From UBA2357 sp046295975 (GTDB lineage: Bacteria; Pseudomonadota; Gammaproteobacteria; Burkholderiales; Rhodocyclaceae): DNA of 64,000 nucleotides. Position 1 is the stretch's first letter; every line of letters starts with the position of its first letter. The translations under genes were made by a program, and so were the position numbers. The stretch spans positions 62,001 through 126,000 of the forward strand of contig JBKBMG010000002.1 of NCBI GenBank assembly GCA_046295975.1, written 5' to 3'. The notes under the pieces were generated by a model. It did no database searches and had not been told where the DNA came from. It saw only the letters and a list, made by a program, of their open reading frames with translations. Below are positions 37,822 to 47,801 of this stretch, piece by piece.

Positions 37822-39009
37822 ATGGCCGATAAACGCAGCGAACGCTCAAGTACTTTCGCGCGGCTCTGGAACGACCCTGTCGTCCGGGCAAGGACCTTCC
37901 AGATACTCACGACGCTCGTCGTCGTCTATTTTTTCTGGACCATCTACCAGAACACCATCACCAACATGGAGCGCCGGGGCATCAGCACCGGTTTGGGCTT
38001 CCTGGACTCTCCAGCCGGCTTCGGCATCGTGATGAGTCTGATTCCCTACAGCGAGACAATGACTTACGGGCGGACCTTCTGGGTGGGGTTGCTCAACACC
38101 TTGCTCGTGTCGGGACTCGGCATCATCCTCGCGACGATACTCGGATTCATCGTCGGCATCGGCCGGCTTTCCAAGAACTGGCTGGCATCCAAGCTGTCGG
38201 CGATTTTCGTCGACACCTTTCGCAACGTTCCACTGCTGTTGCAGATCTTTTTCTGGTATTTCGCGGTGCTGCGCAATCTGCCCGGCCCCCGCGAAAGCCT
38301 TGAGTTCGCAGGGACCTTCTTTCTAAGCAACCGTGGCCTGAAGTTGCCAGCGCCCGTTCCGGAAGCCGGAATGGGCGTAGTGTGGCTGGTACTGCTGGCA
38401 GCGATCGTCGCTGCGGTGGTGCTTGTGCGCTGGGCACGCAAGCGCCAGGAGGCGACCGGTCAGCAGTTTCCCGCTGTCCGCGTGGGCCTGGCCATGGTTG
38501 TCGCGCTGCCGACGCTGGCCTTCGTCGCCATGGGTTCGCCCCTGTCGTGGGACATGCCCGAGCTGCGTGGCTTCAACTTCCGCGGCGGGATTACGGTGAT
38601 TCCCGAGCTGGGCGCGCTGCTGGCGGCGCTGACGATCTACACCGCGGCCTTCATCGCCGAAATCGTCCGCTCCGGCATCCAGGCGGTCAGCCACGGTCAG
38701 ACCGAAGCGGCGTCGGCGCTGGGCATCAAGCGTGGCACGACGCTGCGTCTGGTCATCATCCCGCAGGCGATGCGCGTGATCATTCCGCCGCTGACCAGCC
38801 AGTACCTCAACCTCACCAAGAACTCGTCGCTGGCGGTGGCCATCGGCTACCCCGACCTCGTGTCGGTATTCATGGGCACGACGCTCAATCAAACGGGGCA
38901 GGCGGTTGAAATCGTCGCGATCACGATGCTCGTGTACCTCACCATCAGTCTGACGATTTCCTTCCTGATGAATCTCTACAACAAGGCGTCGGCCTTGAAG
39001 GAGCGCTGA
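37822..39009 (+). CDS. aapQ: Amino-acid ABC transporter permease (AapQ type)
   Basis: Inner-membrane permease of 395 residues. After an N-terminal helix (VVYFFWTIYQNTI), there is a long hydrophobic region and the HisM/GlnP-type permease domain. The domain carries TYGRTFWVGLLNTLLVSGLG, the coupling-helix region EAASALGIKRGTTLRLVIIP and NLTKNSSLAVAIGYPDL. The ATG at 37822 begins conserved sequence; the frame is open 87 bases further upstream across the hairpins. aapM starts 2 bases after its stop. Confidence 0.94.
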   Translation: MADKRSERSSTFARLWNDPVVRARTFQILTTLVVVYFFWTIYQNTITNMERRGISTGLGFLDSPAGFGIVMSLIPYSETMTYGRTFWVGLLNTLLVSGLGIILATILGFIVGIGRLSKNWLASKLSAIFVDTFRNVPLLLQIFFWYFAVLRNLPGPRESLEFAGTFFLSNRGLKLPAPVPEAGMGVVWLVLLAAIVAAVVLVRWARKRQEATGQQFPAVRVGLAMVVALPTLAFVAMGSPLSWDMPELRGFNFRGGITVIPELGALLAALTIYTAAFIAEIVRSGIQAVSHGQTEAASALGIKRGTTLRLVIIPQAMRVIIPPLTSQYLNLTKNSSLAVAIGYPDLVSVFMGTTLNQTGQAVEIVAITMLVYLTISLTISFLMNLYNKASALKER

Positions 39010-39011
39010 GC

Positions 39012-40118
39012 ATGGCCGACATCAAGCAAGCAGAGGCGATCATGCCGCCCAGGTCGGAACTGGGCGCGATCGGCTGGATACGCAAGAACCTGTTCCCCAG
39101 CTGGTACAGCGGCCTGCTGACGGTGGCGCTGGGTTACTTCATCATCAGCAACCTGATCCCGCTCGTTGAATGGGCGTTCCTGAAGGCGGACTTCGTTGGT
39201 CAGTCGGCCAACGACTGCACCTCGGAGGGCGCCTGCTGGGTCTTCATCAGCACCCGCCTGGGCTTCTTCATCTACGGCTTTTACCCGGAGGCGGAATACT
39301 GGCGCGTCAACATCGTCTTCGCACTGTTCGCGCTGGTGGTGGTGCCGCAGTTCTTCTCGGCGGTGCCGGCGAAGATCAAGGCCGCACTCGGCGTGTTTGG
39401 TCTGGTTCTGTTGCCGGTGATCGCCTATGTGCTGCTCTACGGCAGCGACACGCTAGGTCTCGTGACCATCGAGACCAGCAGATGGGGCGGTCTGATGCTG
39501 ACCCTGGTGCTCGCCTATGTGGGCATCGTCGCGGCGATTCCGATCGGCATTCTGCTGGCGCTCGGCAGGCGCTCCCACATGCCGCTGGTGCGGTCCCTGT
39601 GCGTGGTGTTCATCGAGTTCTGGCGTGGTGTGCCGCTGATCACCATCCTGTTCATGGCGTCGGTGATGCTGCCGCTGTTCCTGCCCGAAGGCGTGACCTT
39701 CGACCGTCTGCTGCGCGCCCTGATCGGCATCACGCTGTTCCAGTCCGCCTATATGGCGGAGGTGATCCGCGGCGGCCTGCAGGCCATCCCTAAAGGCCAG
39801 TACGAGGCGGCCGAGGCGATGGGGCTGGGGTATTGGCAGAGCATGGGGCTGGTGATCCTGCCCCAAGCGCTCAAGATCGTGATCCCCGGTATCGTGAATA
39901 CGGTCATCTCGCTATTCAAGGACACCACCCTGGTACTGGTGATCGGTCTGTTCGACGTGCTGCGCACGGTCCAGGCCACGGTCATCGATCCGGCCTGGCG
40001 CAACGTGGCGATCGAAGGCTACATCTTTGCCGGCCTGCTGTTCTGGATCTTCTGCTACGGCATGTCGCGATACAGCCAGATGCTCGAGCGCAAGCTGCAT
40101 ACCGGCCACAAACGATGA
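39012..40118 (+). CDS. aapM: Amino-acid ABC transporter permease (AapM type)
   Basis: Second permease of the heterodimer, 368 residues, with N-terminal helices (LLTVALGYFIISNLIPLVEW) and a C-terminal permease domain. The coupling motif is EAAEAMGLGYWQSMGLVILP, followed by NTVISLFKDTTLVLVIGLFD. A Cys-containing periplasmic loop (NDCTSEGACWVF) is typical of AapM. It is packed between aapQ and aapP. Confidence 0.94.
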   Translation: MADIKQAEAIMPPRSELGAIGWIRKNLFPSWYSGLLTVALGYFIISNLIPLVEWAFLKADFVGQSANDCTSEGACWVFISTRLGFFIYGFYPEAEYWRVNIVFALFALVVVPQFFSAVPAKIKAALGVFGLVLLPVIAYVLLYGSDTLGLVTIETSRWGGLMLTLVLAYVGIVAAIPIGILLALGRRSHMPLVRSLCVVFIEFWRGVPLITILFMASVMLPLFLPEGVTFDRLLRALIGITLFQSAYMAEVIRGGLQAIPKGQYEAAEAMGLGYWQSMGLVILPQALKIVIPGIVNTVISLFKDTTLVLVIGLFDVLRTVQATVIDPAWRNVAIEGYIFAGLLFWIFCYGMSRYSQMLERKLHTGHKR

Positions 40119-40158
40119 ACGTGCCTCAGTACCCGAATATTGAAGGAGCATCAAGACA

Positions 40159-40956
40159 ATGAGTGAATTGAACGCAGTCCCGGACATGGGGGCGCATCTT
40201 GCTTCCATGGCTTCCAAGAACGAGGCGGTCATCAAGGTCGTCGACATGCACAAATGGTACGAGTCCTTTCACGTGCTGAAGGGCCTCAACCTCGAGGTGT
40301 TGAAGGGCGAACGCATCGTCATCTGCGGTCCCTCCGGCTCGGGCAAGTCGACCTTCATCCGCTGCATCAACCGGCTGGAGGAGCACCAGCGTGGCCAGAT
40401 CATCGTGGACGGCGTCGAACTGACCAACGACCTGCGCAACATTGAGTTGATCCGCCGCGAAGTCGGCATGGTGTTTCAGCACTTCAACCTGTTCCCGCAT
40501 CTGACGGTGCTGGAGAACTGCTGCCTGGCGCCGATCTGGGTGCGCAAGACGCCGCGCAAGGAGGCCGAGGAGATCGCGATGAAGTACCTGGAGCGGGTGA
40601 AGATTCCCGACCAGGCGAAGAAGTATCCCGGGCAACTTTCCGGCGGCCAGCAGCAACGGGTGGCGATTGCACGCTCGCTGTGCATGAACCCCAAGATCAT
40701 GTTGTTCGATGAGCCGACCTCGGCACTCGACCCCGAGATGATCAAGGAGGTGTTGGATGTGATGATCGAACTGGCCGGCAGTGGCATGACCATGTTGTGC
40801 GTGACGCACGAGATGGGCTTCGCCAAGACCGTGGCCGACCGGGTGATCTTCATGGACAAGGGTGAGATCGTTGAACAAGGTACGCCGGCCGAGTTCTTCT
40901 CCAACCCGCGCGAACCGCGCACCCAGCAGTTCCTGCAGCAGATCCTCAACCATTGA
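40159..40956 (+). CDS. aapP: Amino-acid ABC transporter ATP-binding protein (AapP type)
   Basis: ATPase subunit of 265 residues. Walker A is GPSGSGKST (about 60-68), the ABC signature LSGGQQQRVAIARS, Walker B IMLFDEPTSALD, and the switch His in CVTHEMGFAKTVADRV. A GAAGGAG-type ribosome site precedes the ATG by about 9 bases. It is the last gene of aapJQMP, with a perfect terminator downstream. Confidence 0.97.
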   Translation: MSELNAVPDMGAHLASMASKNEAVIKVVDMHKWYESFHVLKGLNLEVLKGERIVICGPSGSGKSTFIRCINRLEEHQRGQIIVDGVELTNDLRNIELIRREVGMVFQHFNLFPHLTVLENCCLAPIWVRKTPRKEAEEIAMKYLERVKIPDQAKKYPGQLSGGQQQRVAIARSLCMNPKIMLFDEPTSALDPEMIKEVLDVMIELAGSGMTMLCVTHEMGFAKTVADRVIFMDKGEIVEQGTPAEFFSNPREPRTQQFLQQILNH

Positions 40957-40998
40957 GGGTGGCACGGCCCGGGGGCTTGGCATCCCGGGCGTACCAAT

Positions 40999-41030
40999 GC
41001 GAAAAGCCAGCCGCGAGGCTGGCTTTTCGC
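40999..41030. terminator. Bidirectional terminator between aapP and minE
   Basis: A perfect 14-bp stem GCGAAAAGCCAGCC/GGCTGGCTTTTCGC with loop GCGA. The A4 and T4 tracts are within the stem on either side, so it suits both convergent operons. Confidence 0.85.
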
Positions 41031-41091
41031 ATGTATCACCGCACTGCGCGGTGAGCAGGACGCAATATCAGGCGAATACCGGGCCGGGGTC

Positions 41092-41352
41092 TCAGTCTTT
41101 CTGCTCCGGCAGCACGATGTTGACCTCGAGCACCTCGTAGTTGTCCTGCTTCTCCAGTTGAACCTTGATGTCGTCCGGGTTCACCTTGACGTACTTGGAG
41201 ATCACGTCGATGAGATCGCGCTGCAGTGCCGGCAGAAAGTCCGGACCGCGCTCGGCGTTGCCATGCTCGCGCGCGATGATGAGCTGCAAGCGCTCCTTCG
41301 CGACTGCGGCGGTCTTCTTTTTCTCACCGAAGATCAGGGACAGGAGGGACAT
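41092..41352 (-). CDS. minE: Cell division topological specificity factor MinE
   Basis: An 86-residue activator of MinD ATPase that drives pole-to-pole oscillation. The membrane-targeting start MSLLSLIFGEKKKTAAVAKE, the anti-MinCD helix ERLQLIIAREHGN and the dimer domain (DLIDVISKYVKVNPDDIKVQ) are intact. It starts 1 base after the minD stop. Confidence 0.97.
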   Translation of the reverse strand: MSLLSLIFGEKKKTAAVAKERLQLIIAREHGNAERGPDFLPALQRDLIDVISKYVKVNPDDIKVQLEKQDNYEVLEVNIVLPEQKD

Positions 41353-41353
41353 G

Positions 41354-42169
41354 TCACTTGCCTCCGAACAGGCGCTTGATGAGCCCCGGCTTGTCGTAGC
41401 TCACGAAGCGCAGCGGCTTGTCTTCGCCGAGAAAACGCCCGACCACGTCGAGATAGGCTTCGGAGACGTCGGTGCCTTTGAGGTGGATGGCGGGCATACC
41501 CTGGTTGGAGGCGTGCAGCACCGACTCGGACTCGGGAATGACACCGATCAACGGTACCCGTAGCAGTTCCTGGACGTCCTTGTAGGAGAGCATCTCGCCG
41601 TCTTCGACGCGTTTCGGCGAATAACGGGTGAGCAGCAGATGTTCCTTGACCGGTTCGCGTCCGTCCGCGGCACGACGGCTCTTGGACTGCAATATGCCCA
41701 GGATGCGGTCGGAGTCGCGCACCGAGGAGACCTCGGGGTTGGTGGTGACGATGGCTTCGTCTGCGAAGGTCAGTGCCATCACAGCGCCCCGCTCGATGCC
41801 GGCGGGCGAATCGCATACGATGTAGTCGAAGCCCATGTGCTCGAGCTCGCGGATTACCTTTTCGACGCCTTCCTCGGTCAGTGCGTCCTTGTCGCGCGTC
41901 TGCGAGGCCGGCAGCACGAACAGGTTCTCGCTGTGCTTGTCCTTGATCAACGCCTGGTTGAGCTTGGCTTCGCCATTGATGACGTTCACGAAGTCATACA
42001 CCACCCGGCGTTCGCAGCCCATGATCAGGTCGAGATTGCGCAGGCCGACGTCGAAATCGATGACCGCGGTCTTGAAGCCCCGCAATGCAAGACCCGACGA
42101 GAAGGCGGCGCTGGTGGTGGTCTTGCCGACCCCGCCCTTGCCCGATGTTACGACGACGACTCGAGTCAC
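41354..42169 (-). CDS. minD: Septum site-determining ATPase MinD
   Basis: Membrane-associated P-loop ATPase, 271 residues, that recruits MinC. The deviant Walker A SGKGGVGKTTTSA (about 9-21), DFDVGLRNLDLIMG and the C-terminal amphipathic helix (PGLIKRLFGGK) are present. The start is GTG at 42169 with an AAGGAAG ribosome site 5 bases upstream. The longer open frame with ATG is not MinD-like. It lies in minC-minD-minE order. Confidence 0.97.
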   Translation of the reverse strand: MTRVVVVTSGKGGVGKTTTSAAFSSGLALRGFKTAVIDFDVGLRNLDLIMGCERRVVYDFVNVINGEAKLNQALIKDKHSENLFVLPASQTRDKDALTEEGVEKVIRELEHMGFDYIVCDSPAGIERGAVMALTFADEAIVTTNPEVSSVRDSDRILGILQSKSRRAADGREPVKEHLLLTRYSPKRVEDGEMLSYKDVQELLRVPLIGVIPESESVLHASNQGMPAIHLKGTDVSEAYLDVVGRFLGEDKPLRFVSYDKPGLIKRLFGGK

Positions 42170-42215
42170 GTTGCTTCCTTTCCTAGATTTGCCTGAATGC
42201 CTGAATGGGCCGGGC

Positions 42216-43004
42216 TCAGTCGAGCCGCAGCGGTTCGATTGCGAGTGTATGGTCCTGGGCGCCGCCGACCATGCGCACGTGCGTCGGACGGGCGGCGATC
42301 GACTCCGGCACGCCTTGTTCAAAGGTCTTGTAGACCCCGGCAATGGAGACGATTTCGGGACCGAAATTGGTGGTGATGATACGCGCCTCGGTGTTGCCTT
42401 GGGCACCGGCCAGGGCGCGACCACGCAACGGTCCGTAACAGTGGATGCTGCCGTCGGCGATCACCTCGGCGCCGTTGCTCATACCGGCCAGCAGCACGAT
42501 GTCGCCGCCGCGCGCGTACACCTGTTGTCCGGAGCGCAGCGGGCGATCGACGAACACGGTGCGGGCTGGGTCGGCGGGGCGGGGCGGGGGAGGAGGCGGC
42601 GCTGCAGTTGAGGCCGGCGCAGGCGGGGGCGGTTCGGCTGCGGGGGGCGGCGCGGGGGCCGCCTGCCGTTCCCGCAGTTCGATGTCGTCGAGTAAGGCCA
42701 GGCCAACCTGTCGGGCGCCTGCGGCCAGTGCCGCGTCAAGATTGCGCACCCCGATCGGCTGCAGCCGAAAGCGCCGCAGCAGGCTCATCAGCCCGGGCCA
42801 GTCGATGCGCTCCGGAGCGCCTGTGAGTTCGGCAAAGTCGAGAATCGTGGCGTCGCCGCTGAAGAAGTCCGGCATGCCACCCAGCATCTTGTGCAGCGCG
42901 TCGGCGAGCAGATGGGGTTCCGACAGGCGTAGCACCGCAACCGTGGTGCCCAGCGTGGCGTTGCGAAACTCGATGGGACGGTTCGGTGGGGGCGCAGAAC
43001 TCAT
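42216..43004 (-). CDS. minC: Septum site-determining protein MinC
   Basis: Inhibitor of FtsZ assembly, 262 residues. The N-terminal MinC domain (about 10-110) and the C-terminal beta-helix domain (about 150-260, with RSGQQVYARGGDIVLLAGMSNGAEVIADG split over the RSGQ motif and GPLRGRALAG) are both intact. A 30-residue linker made mostly of Pro and Ala (about 117-147) joins them. It is longer and richer in proline than usual. The start is the ATG at 43004. Confidence 0.95.
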   Translation of the reverse strand: MSSAPPPNRPIEFRNATLGTTVAVLRLSEPHLLADALHKMLGGMPDFFSGDATILDFAELTGAPERIDWPGLMSLLRRFRLQPIGVRNLDAALAAGARQVGLALLDDIELRERQAAPAPPPAAEPPPPAPASTAAPPPPPPRPADPARTVFVDRPLRSGQQVYARGGDIVLLAGMSNGAEVIADGSIHCYGPLRGRALAGAQGNTEARIITTNFGPEIVSIAGVYKTFEQGVPESIAARPTHVRMVGGAQDHTLAIEPLRLD

Positions 43005-43086
43005 TGATGGGAGGGCCGGAAAAACCGCCAGTTTACTGAGCCGGCGGGGCAGGGGCAAGGCCGAACATGACGGACGCACGTCATGC

Positions 43087-43989
43087 TCAATGCAGCGTCG
43101 GCTTGCCGCCCCCGGCGCCGGCACCGAACAAGGTCTCGATGTCGTCGGCGTTGAAGCGGTAGCGGTGGTTGCTGAGGTCATCCTCGACCACGACTTCGCC
43201 GTGCTCGGCGAGAATCTGTCGGACCTCGGTTTCGCCCAGGCCACGCAGCATGTCGACGATTTTTTCGCGATTGGGCGGCCAATAATGGATGACCGGGCGT
43301 GCGTCGAACAGGCGGACGTCCTCTTCGGCGAACAGGCGGCTCAACAGGGCGGCGGTGTCCAACCCCAGGAGTTCGTCCTCGCGCACGGTTTGGGCCAGCA
43401 TATGGACCCGGGTCCAGCCATCGGCATCGCGTTGATCGGCGCCGGGCAGTTTCTGAAGAAACAGCGCGACGGCGTCGCGCTCGCTACAGGCGAGCCAGAG
43501 TCCGGCGGGTTGCTGCTCGGATTGGACGAGGTAGTGCTCGAAGGTGGCGGCGACGCTGTCGCCGTCCAGCGGAACGAGGCTGGAATACGGCTCGCGCATC
43601 GAGGGGGCGTCGAGGGTGAGCTGCATGCGGCCGTCCCCCACGAGATCGTTCAGATCGAGGTCGTCACGCGCGGGCACGGCCCGGTCCACGCGCGCCATCG
43701 CGCGCAGGTTGAGCGTCTCGGTACAGTCGACCACCAGCAGCCCGAGCGGACCGGCGCCCTGGATCTGAAAGGTCAGCCGCCCAGGCTGTTTGAGGTTGCC
43801 GGCGACCACCACCGCGACGCTGGCCATCTGGCCGAGCAGGCGCGCCACCGGGGGCGGATAGTGGCGCCCCTCCTGCAGTTTCTGCCAGACGTCGTGCAGT
43901 CTGACCACGGCGCCCCGGATGTCCAGCGATTCAAGCATGAAACGCTGGATGCTGCTGGTCCAAGAAGGTTGTTCGGGCGCATTGCTCAT
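43087..43989 (-). CDS. hslO: Hsp33-family chaperone HslO lacking the zinc/redox cysteines
   Basis: A 300-residue HslO homologue. The N-terminal substrate-binding domain is well conserved (RFMLESLDIRGAVVRL, GRLTFQIQGAGPLGLLVVDC, ARVD, FEHYLVQSEQQPAGLWLA). In the C-terminal redox domain the CxC...CxxC zinc ligands are missing. Where E. coli has CTCSRERC, this protein has YWPPNREKI, and where it has CDYC there is DDLSN. The surrounding residues (ILAEHGEV, YRFNADDIETLF) stay conserved, so this is not a frameshift. Its oxidation switch should not work as in E. coli. The start overlaps the ArsC-like gene by 4 bases. Confidence 0.9.
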   Translation of the reverse strand: MSNAPEQPSWTSSIQRFMLESLDIRGAVVRLHDVWQKLQEGRHYPPPVARLLGQMASVAVVVAGNLKQPGRLTFQIQGAGPLGLLVVDCTETLNLRAMARVDRAVPARDDLDLNDLVGDGRMQLTLDAPSMREPYSSLVPLDGDSVAATFEHYLVQSEQQPAGLWLACSERDAVALFLQKLPGADQRDADGWTRVHMLAQTVREDELLGLDTAALLSRLFAEEDVRLFDARPVIHYWPPNREKIVDMLRGLGETEVRQILAEHGEVVVEDDLSNHRYRFNADDIETLFGAGAGGGKPTLH

Positions 43990-44390
43990 GCTGGGTCTCC
44001 GTCTGCTGCGGCAGGAGTGGGAGCCGACTCTGGACGCCACTGCGTGGAATAGGCCGCCGGGTCGAACCCGACCAGCAGGCCGCCGCCGGTCAGTTCGACC
44101 ACCGGCCGCCGGATCAGGCTGGTATGGGTCTGCATCAGGGCGATCGCCTGGGCAGTCGAACCAATCTCGCGTGCTTGCGCATCGAGTTTGCGCCAGGTGG
44201 TGCCACGGGTGTTGACCAGTGCTTCCCAGCCGAGGCGCTCGCACCAGCGTGACAAGGTGGCGGTGTCGATGCCCGAACGCTTGTAGTCATGGAAAGTGTA
44301 GGTCACACGATGTTCGTCCAGCCAGTTGAAGGCCTTCTTCATCGTGTCGCAGTTCTTGATGCCGTATACCGTGATGTCGGTGGCCGACAT
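43986..44390 (-). CDS. ArsC/Spx-family protein (YffB-like)
   Basis: Thioredoxin-fold protein of 134 residues. It starts with TVYGIKNCDTMKKAFNWLDE, whose single Cys14 sits at the ArsC active-site position, followed by FHDYKRSGI and RRPVVELTGG (the cis-Pro-type RRP motif). YffB-like members are probably glutathione-dependent reductases rather than arsenate reductases. It is immediately upstream of hslO with an ATGA overlap, so the two are coupled. The last 15 residues are low-complexity. Confidence 0.9.
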   Translation of the reverse strand: MSATDITVYGIKNCDTMKKAFNWLDEHRVTYTFHDYKRSGIDTATLSRWCERLGWEALVNTRGTTWRKLDAQAREIGSTAQAIALMQTHTSLIRRPVVELTGGGLLVGFDPAAYSTQWRPESAPTPAAADGDPA

Positions 44391-44433
44391 GGCGTCTCCT
44401 GCTTTTTCGAAGGGGGCGGGTCAGGCGCTGCGC

Positions 44434-46773
<2,340 letters not shown>

Positions 46774-46862
46774 GGCGGTATGTGGGCGCCGGTGCGGGCG
46801 CCGGAGCGGTTTCCGGAAAGGGCGGGATGGTGCAACAAGGGCGCCCGGGGTGCAAGTTCGAT

Positions 46863-46898
46863 CACCGATTGCGCGAATTTGCGTTGGCGCAATCGGTG
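46863..46898. repeat. Perfect 12-bp inverted repeat between the mutarotase gene and tex
   Basis: CACCGATTGCGC (46863-46874) and GCGCAATCGGTG (46887-46898) are exact reverse complements around a 12-nt spacer. It lies about 40 bases after the mutarotase stop and 90 bases before the tex start (both genes read leftward). It could be a terminator-type hairpin or an operator; there is no T-run. Confidence 0.6.
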
Positions 46899-46938
46899 TG
46901 CGCAGCGGCGGACGCAGGGGAGAACCGGAGCCGTCCGC

Positions 46939-47787
46939 CTACAAGGCGATCAGGGTCTGGCGCCCGCTCCAGGTCTGGCCCGCGTCGAGCTGCACCTTGG
47001 TGCGGGCGGCGGCGGCCTCGACGCACAGCATGTTGCGAAAACCAAGCTTGGGCAAATCATCGATCTCGCGACAGCCCGTTTCCCAGGGGTTCCAAACCAC
47101 GGTGTCGGGAAAGCCTTCGGCGACGATCTTCAGGTGGCGGCCGCTGTCCTGCAGCAGCAGCGGGCCGGCCACGTCGTGGTAGATGCGGTCGACCGCATCC
47201 TCGACCGTGAGTGCCTCGGCCTGGTCGCGTTTGATGCGGCCCCCGTCGGTCTTGTCACGATAGTCGTGACCGGACAGGCCGCTCAGGCGGCAGTGTTCGA
47301 CCTCGCGCACGCGCAGGTAGGTATGCAGGGCGGCGGTGAAAGCGAAGGGCGCGTAGCCGGTGTTTTCGATCTCGAGCTCGACGTCCAGGCGATCGTCTTC
47401 CACCACCAGCGTCAATTCCACGTCGAAGGCGTTGGGCCACAGTGCCAGGGTGGCATCGGATTCGCTCAGGCCCAGTGTCAGCAGCGCGAAGCGGTCGCCC
47501 TCGCGGCGCTCGCGTACGCTCCAGTTGAGGTTGCGGGCGAAGCCGTGGCGGGGCAGTTTGCCCTGTTCGGCAAATTGCGGGAAACATACCGGAATGCCGC
47601 CGCGGATCGGCGTCTTGCCGTCGAAGCGTGCGGCCTCGCTCAAGTAGAGGCGTTCGTCGCCGCCGGCCGGGGTCCATGACAGGACTTGCGCGCCGAACGG
47701 GGCAACGACGGCGCGTGCGCCACCGGGTGTGGCGAGGGCCAGCACCGGTTGATCGTTGAAACGGGTTTCGTGAATGATGGCGGGCAT
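46939..47787 (-). CDS. D-hexose-6-phosphate mutarotase (YeaD-like aldose 1-epimerase)
   Basis: Beta-sandwich epimerase of 282 residues that interconverts anomers of hexose 6-phosphates. Recognised by PIRGGIPVCFPQFAEQG (about 61-77), PRHGFARNLNW, the catalytic-region ALHTYLRV, and DTVVWNPWETG near 230. The start at 47787 removes a long unconserved open extension. It follows the Pat-like gene on the same strand but is separated from it by only 14 bases, so the two are probably co-transcribed. Confidence 0.92.
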   Translation of the reverse strand: MPAIIHETRFNDQPVLALATPGGARAVVAPFGAQVLSWTPAGGDERLYLSEAARFDGKTPIRGGIPVCFPQFAEQGKLPRHGFARNLNWSVRERREGDRFALLTLGLSESDATLALWPNAFDVELTLVVEDDRLDVELEIENTGYAPFAFTAALHTYLRVREVEHCRLSGLSGHDYRDKTDGGRIKRDQAEALTVEDAVDRIYHDVAGPLLLQDSGRHLKIVAEGFPDTVVWNPWETGCREIDDLPKLGFRNMLCVEAAAARTKVQLDAGQTWSGRQTLIAL

Positions 47788-47801
47788 GATGGGTGAGGCG
47801 G

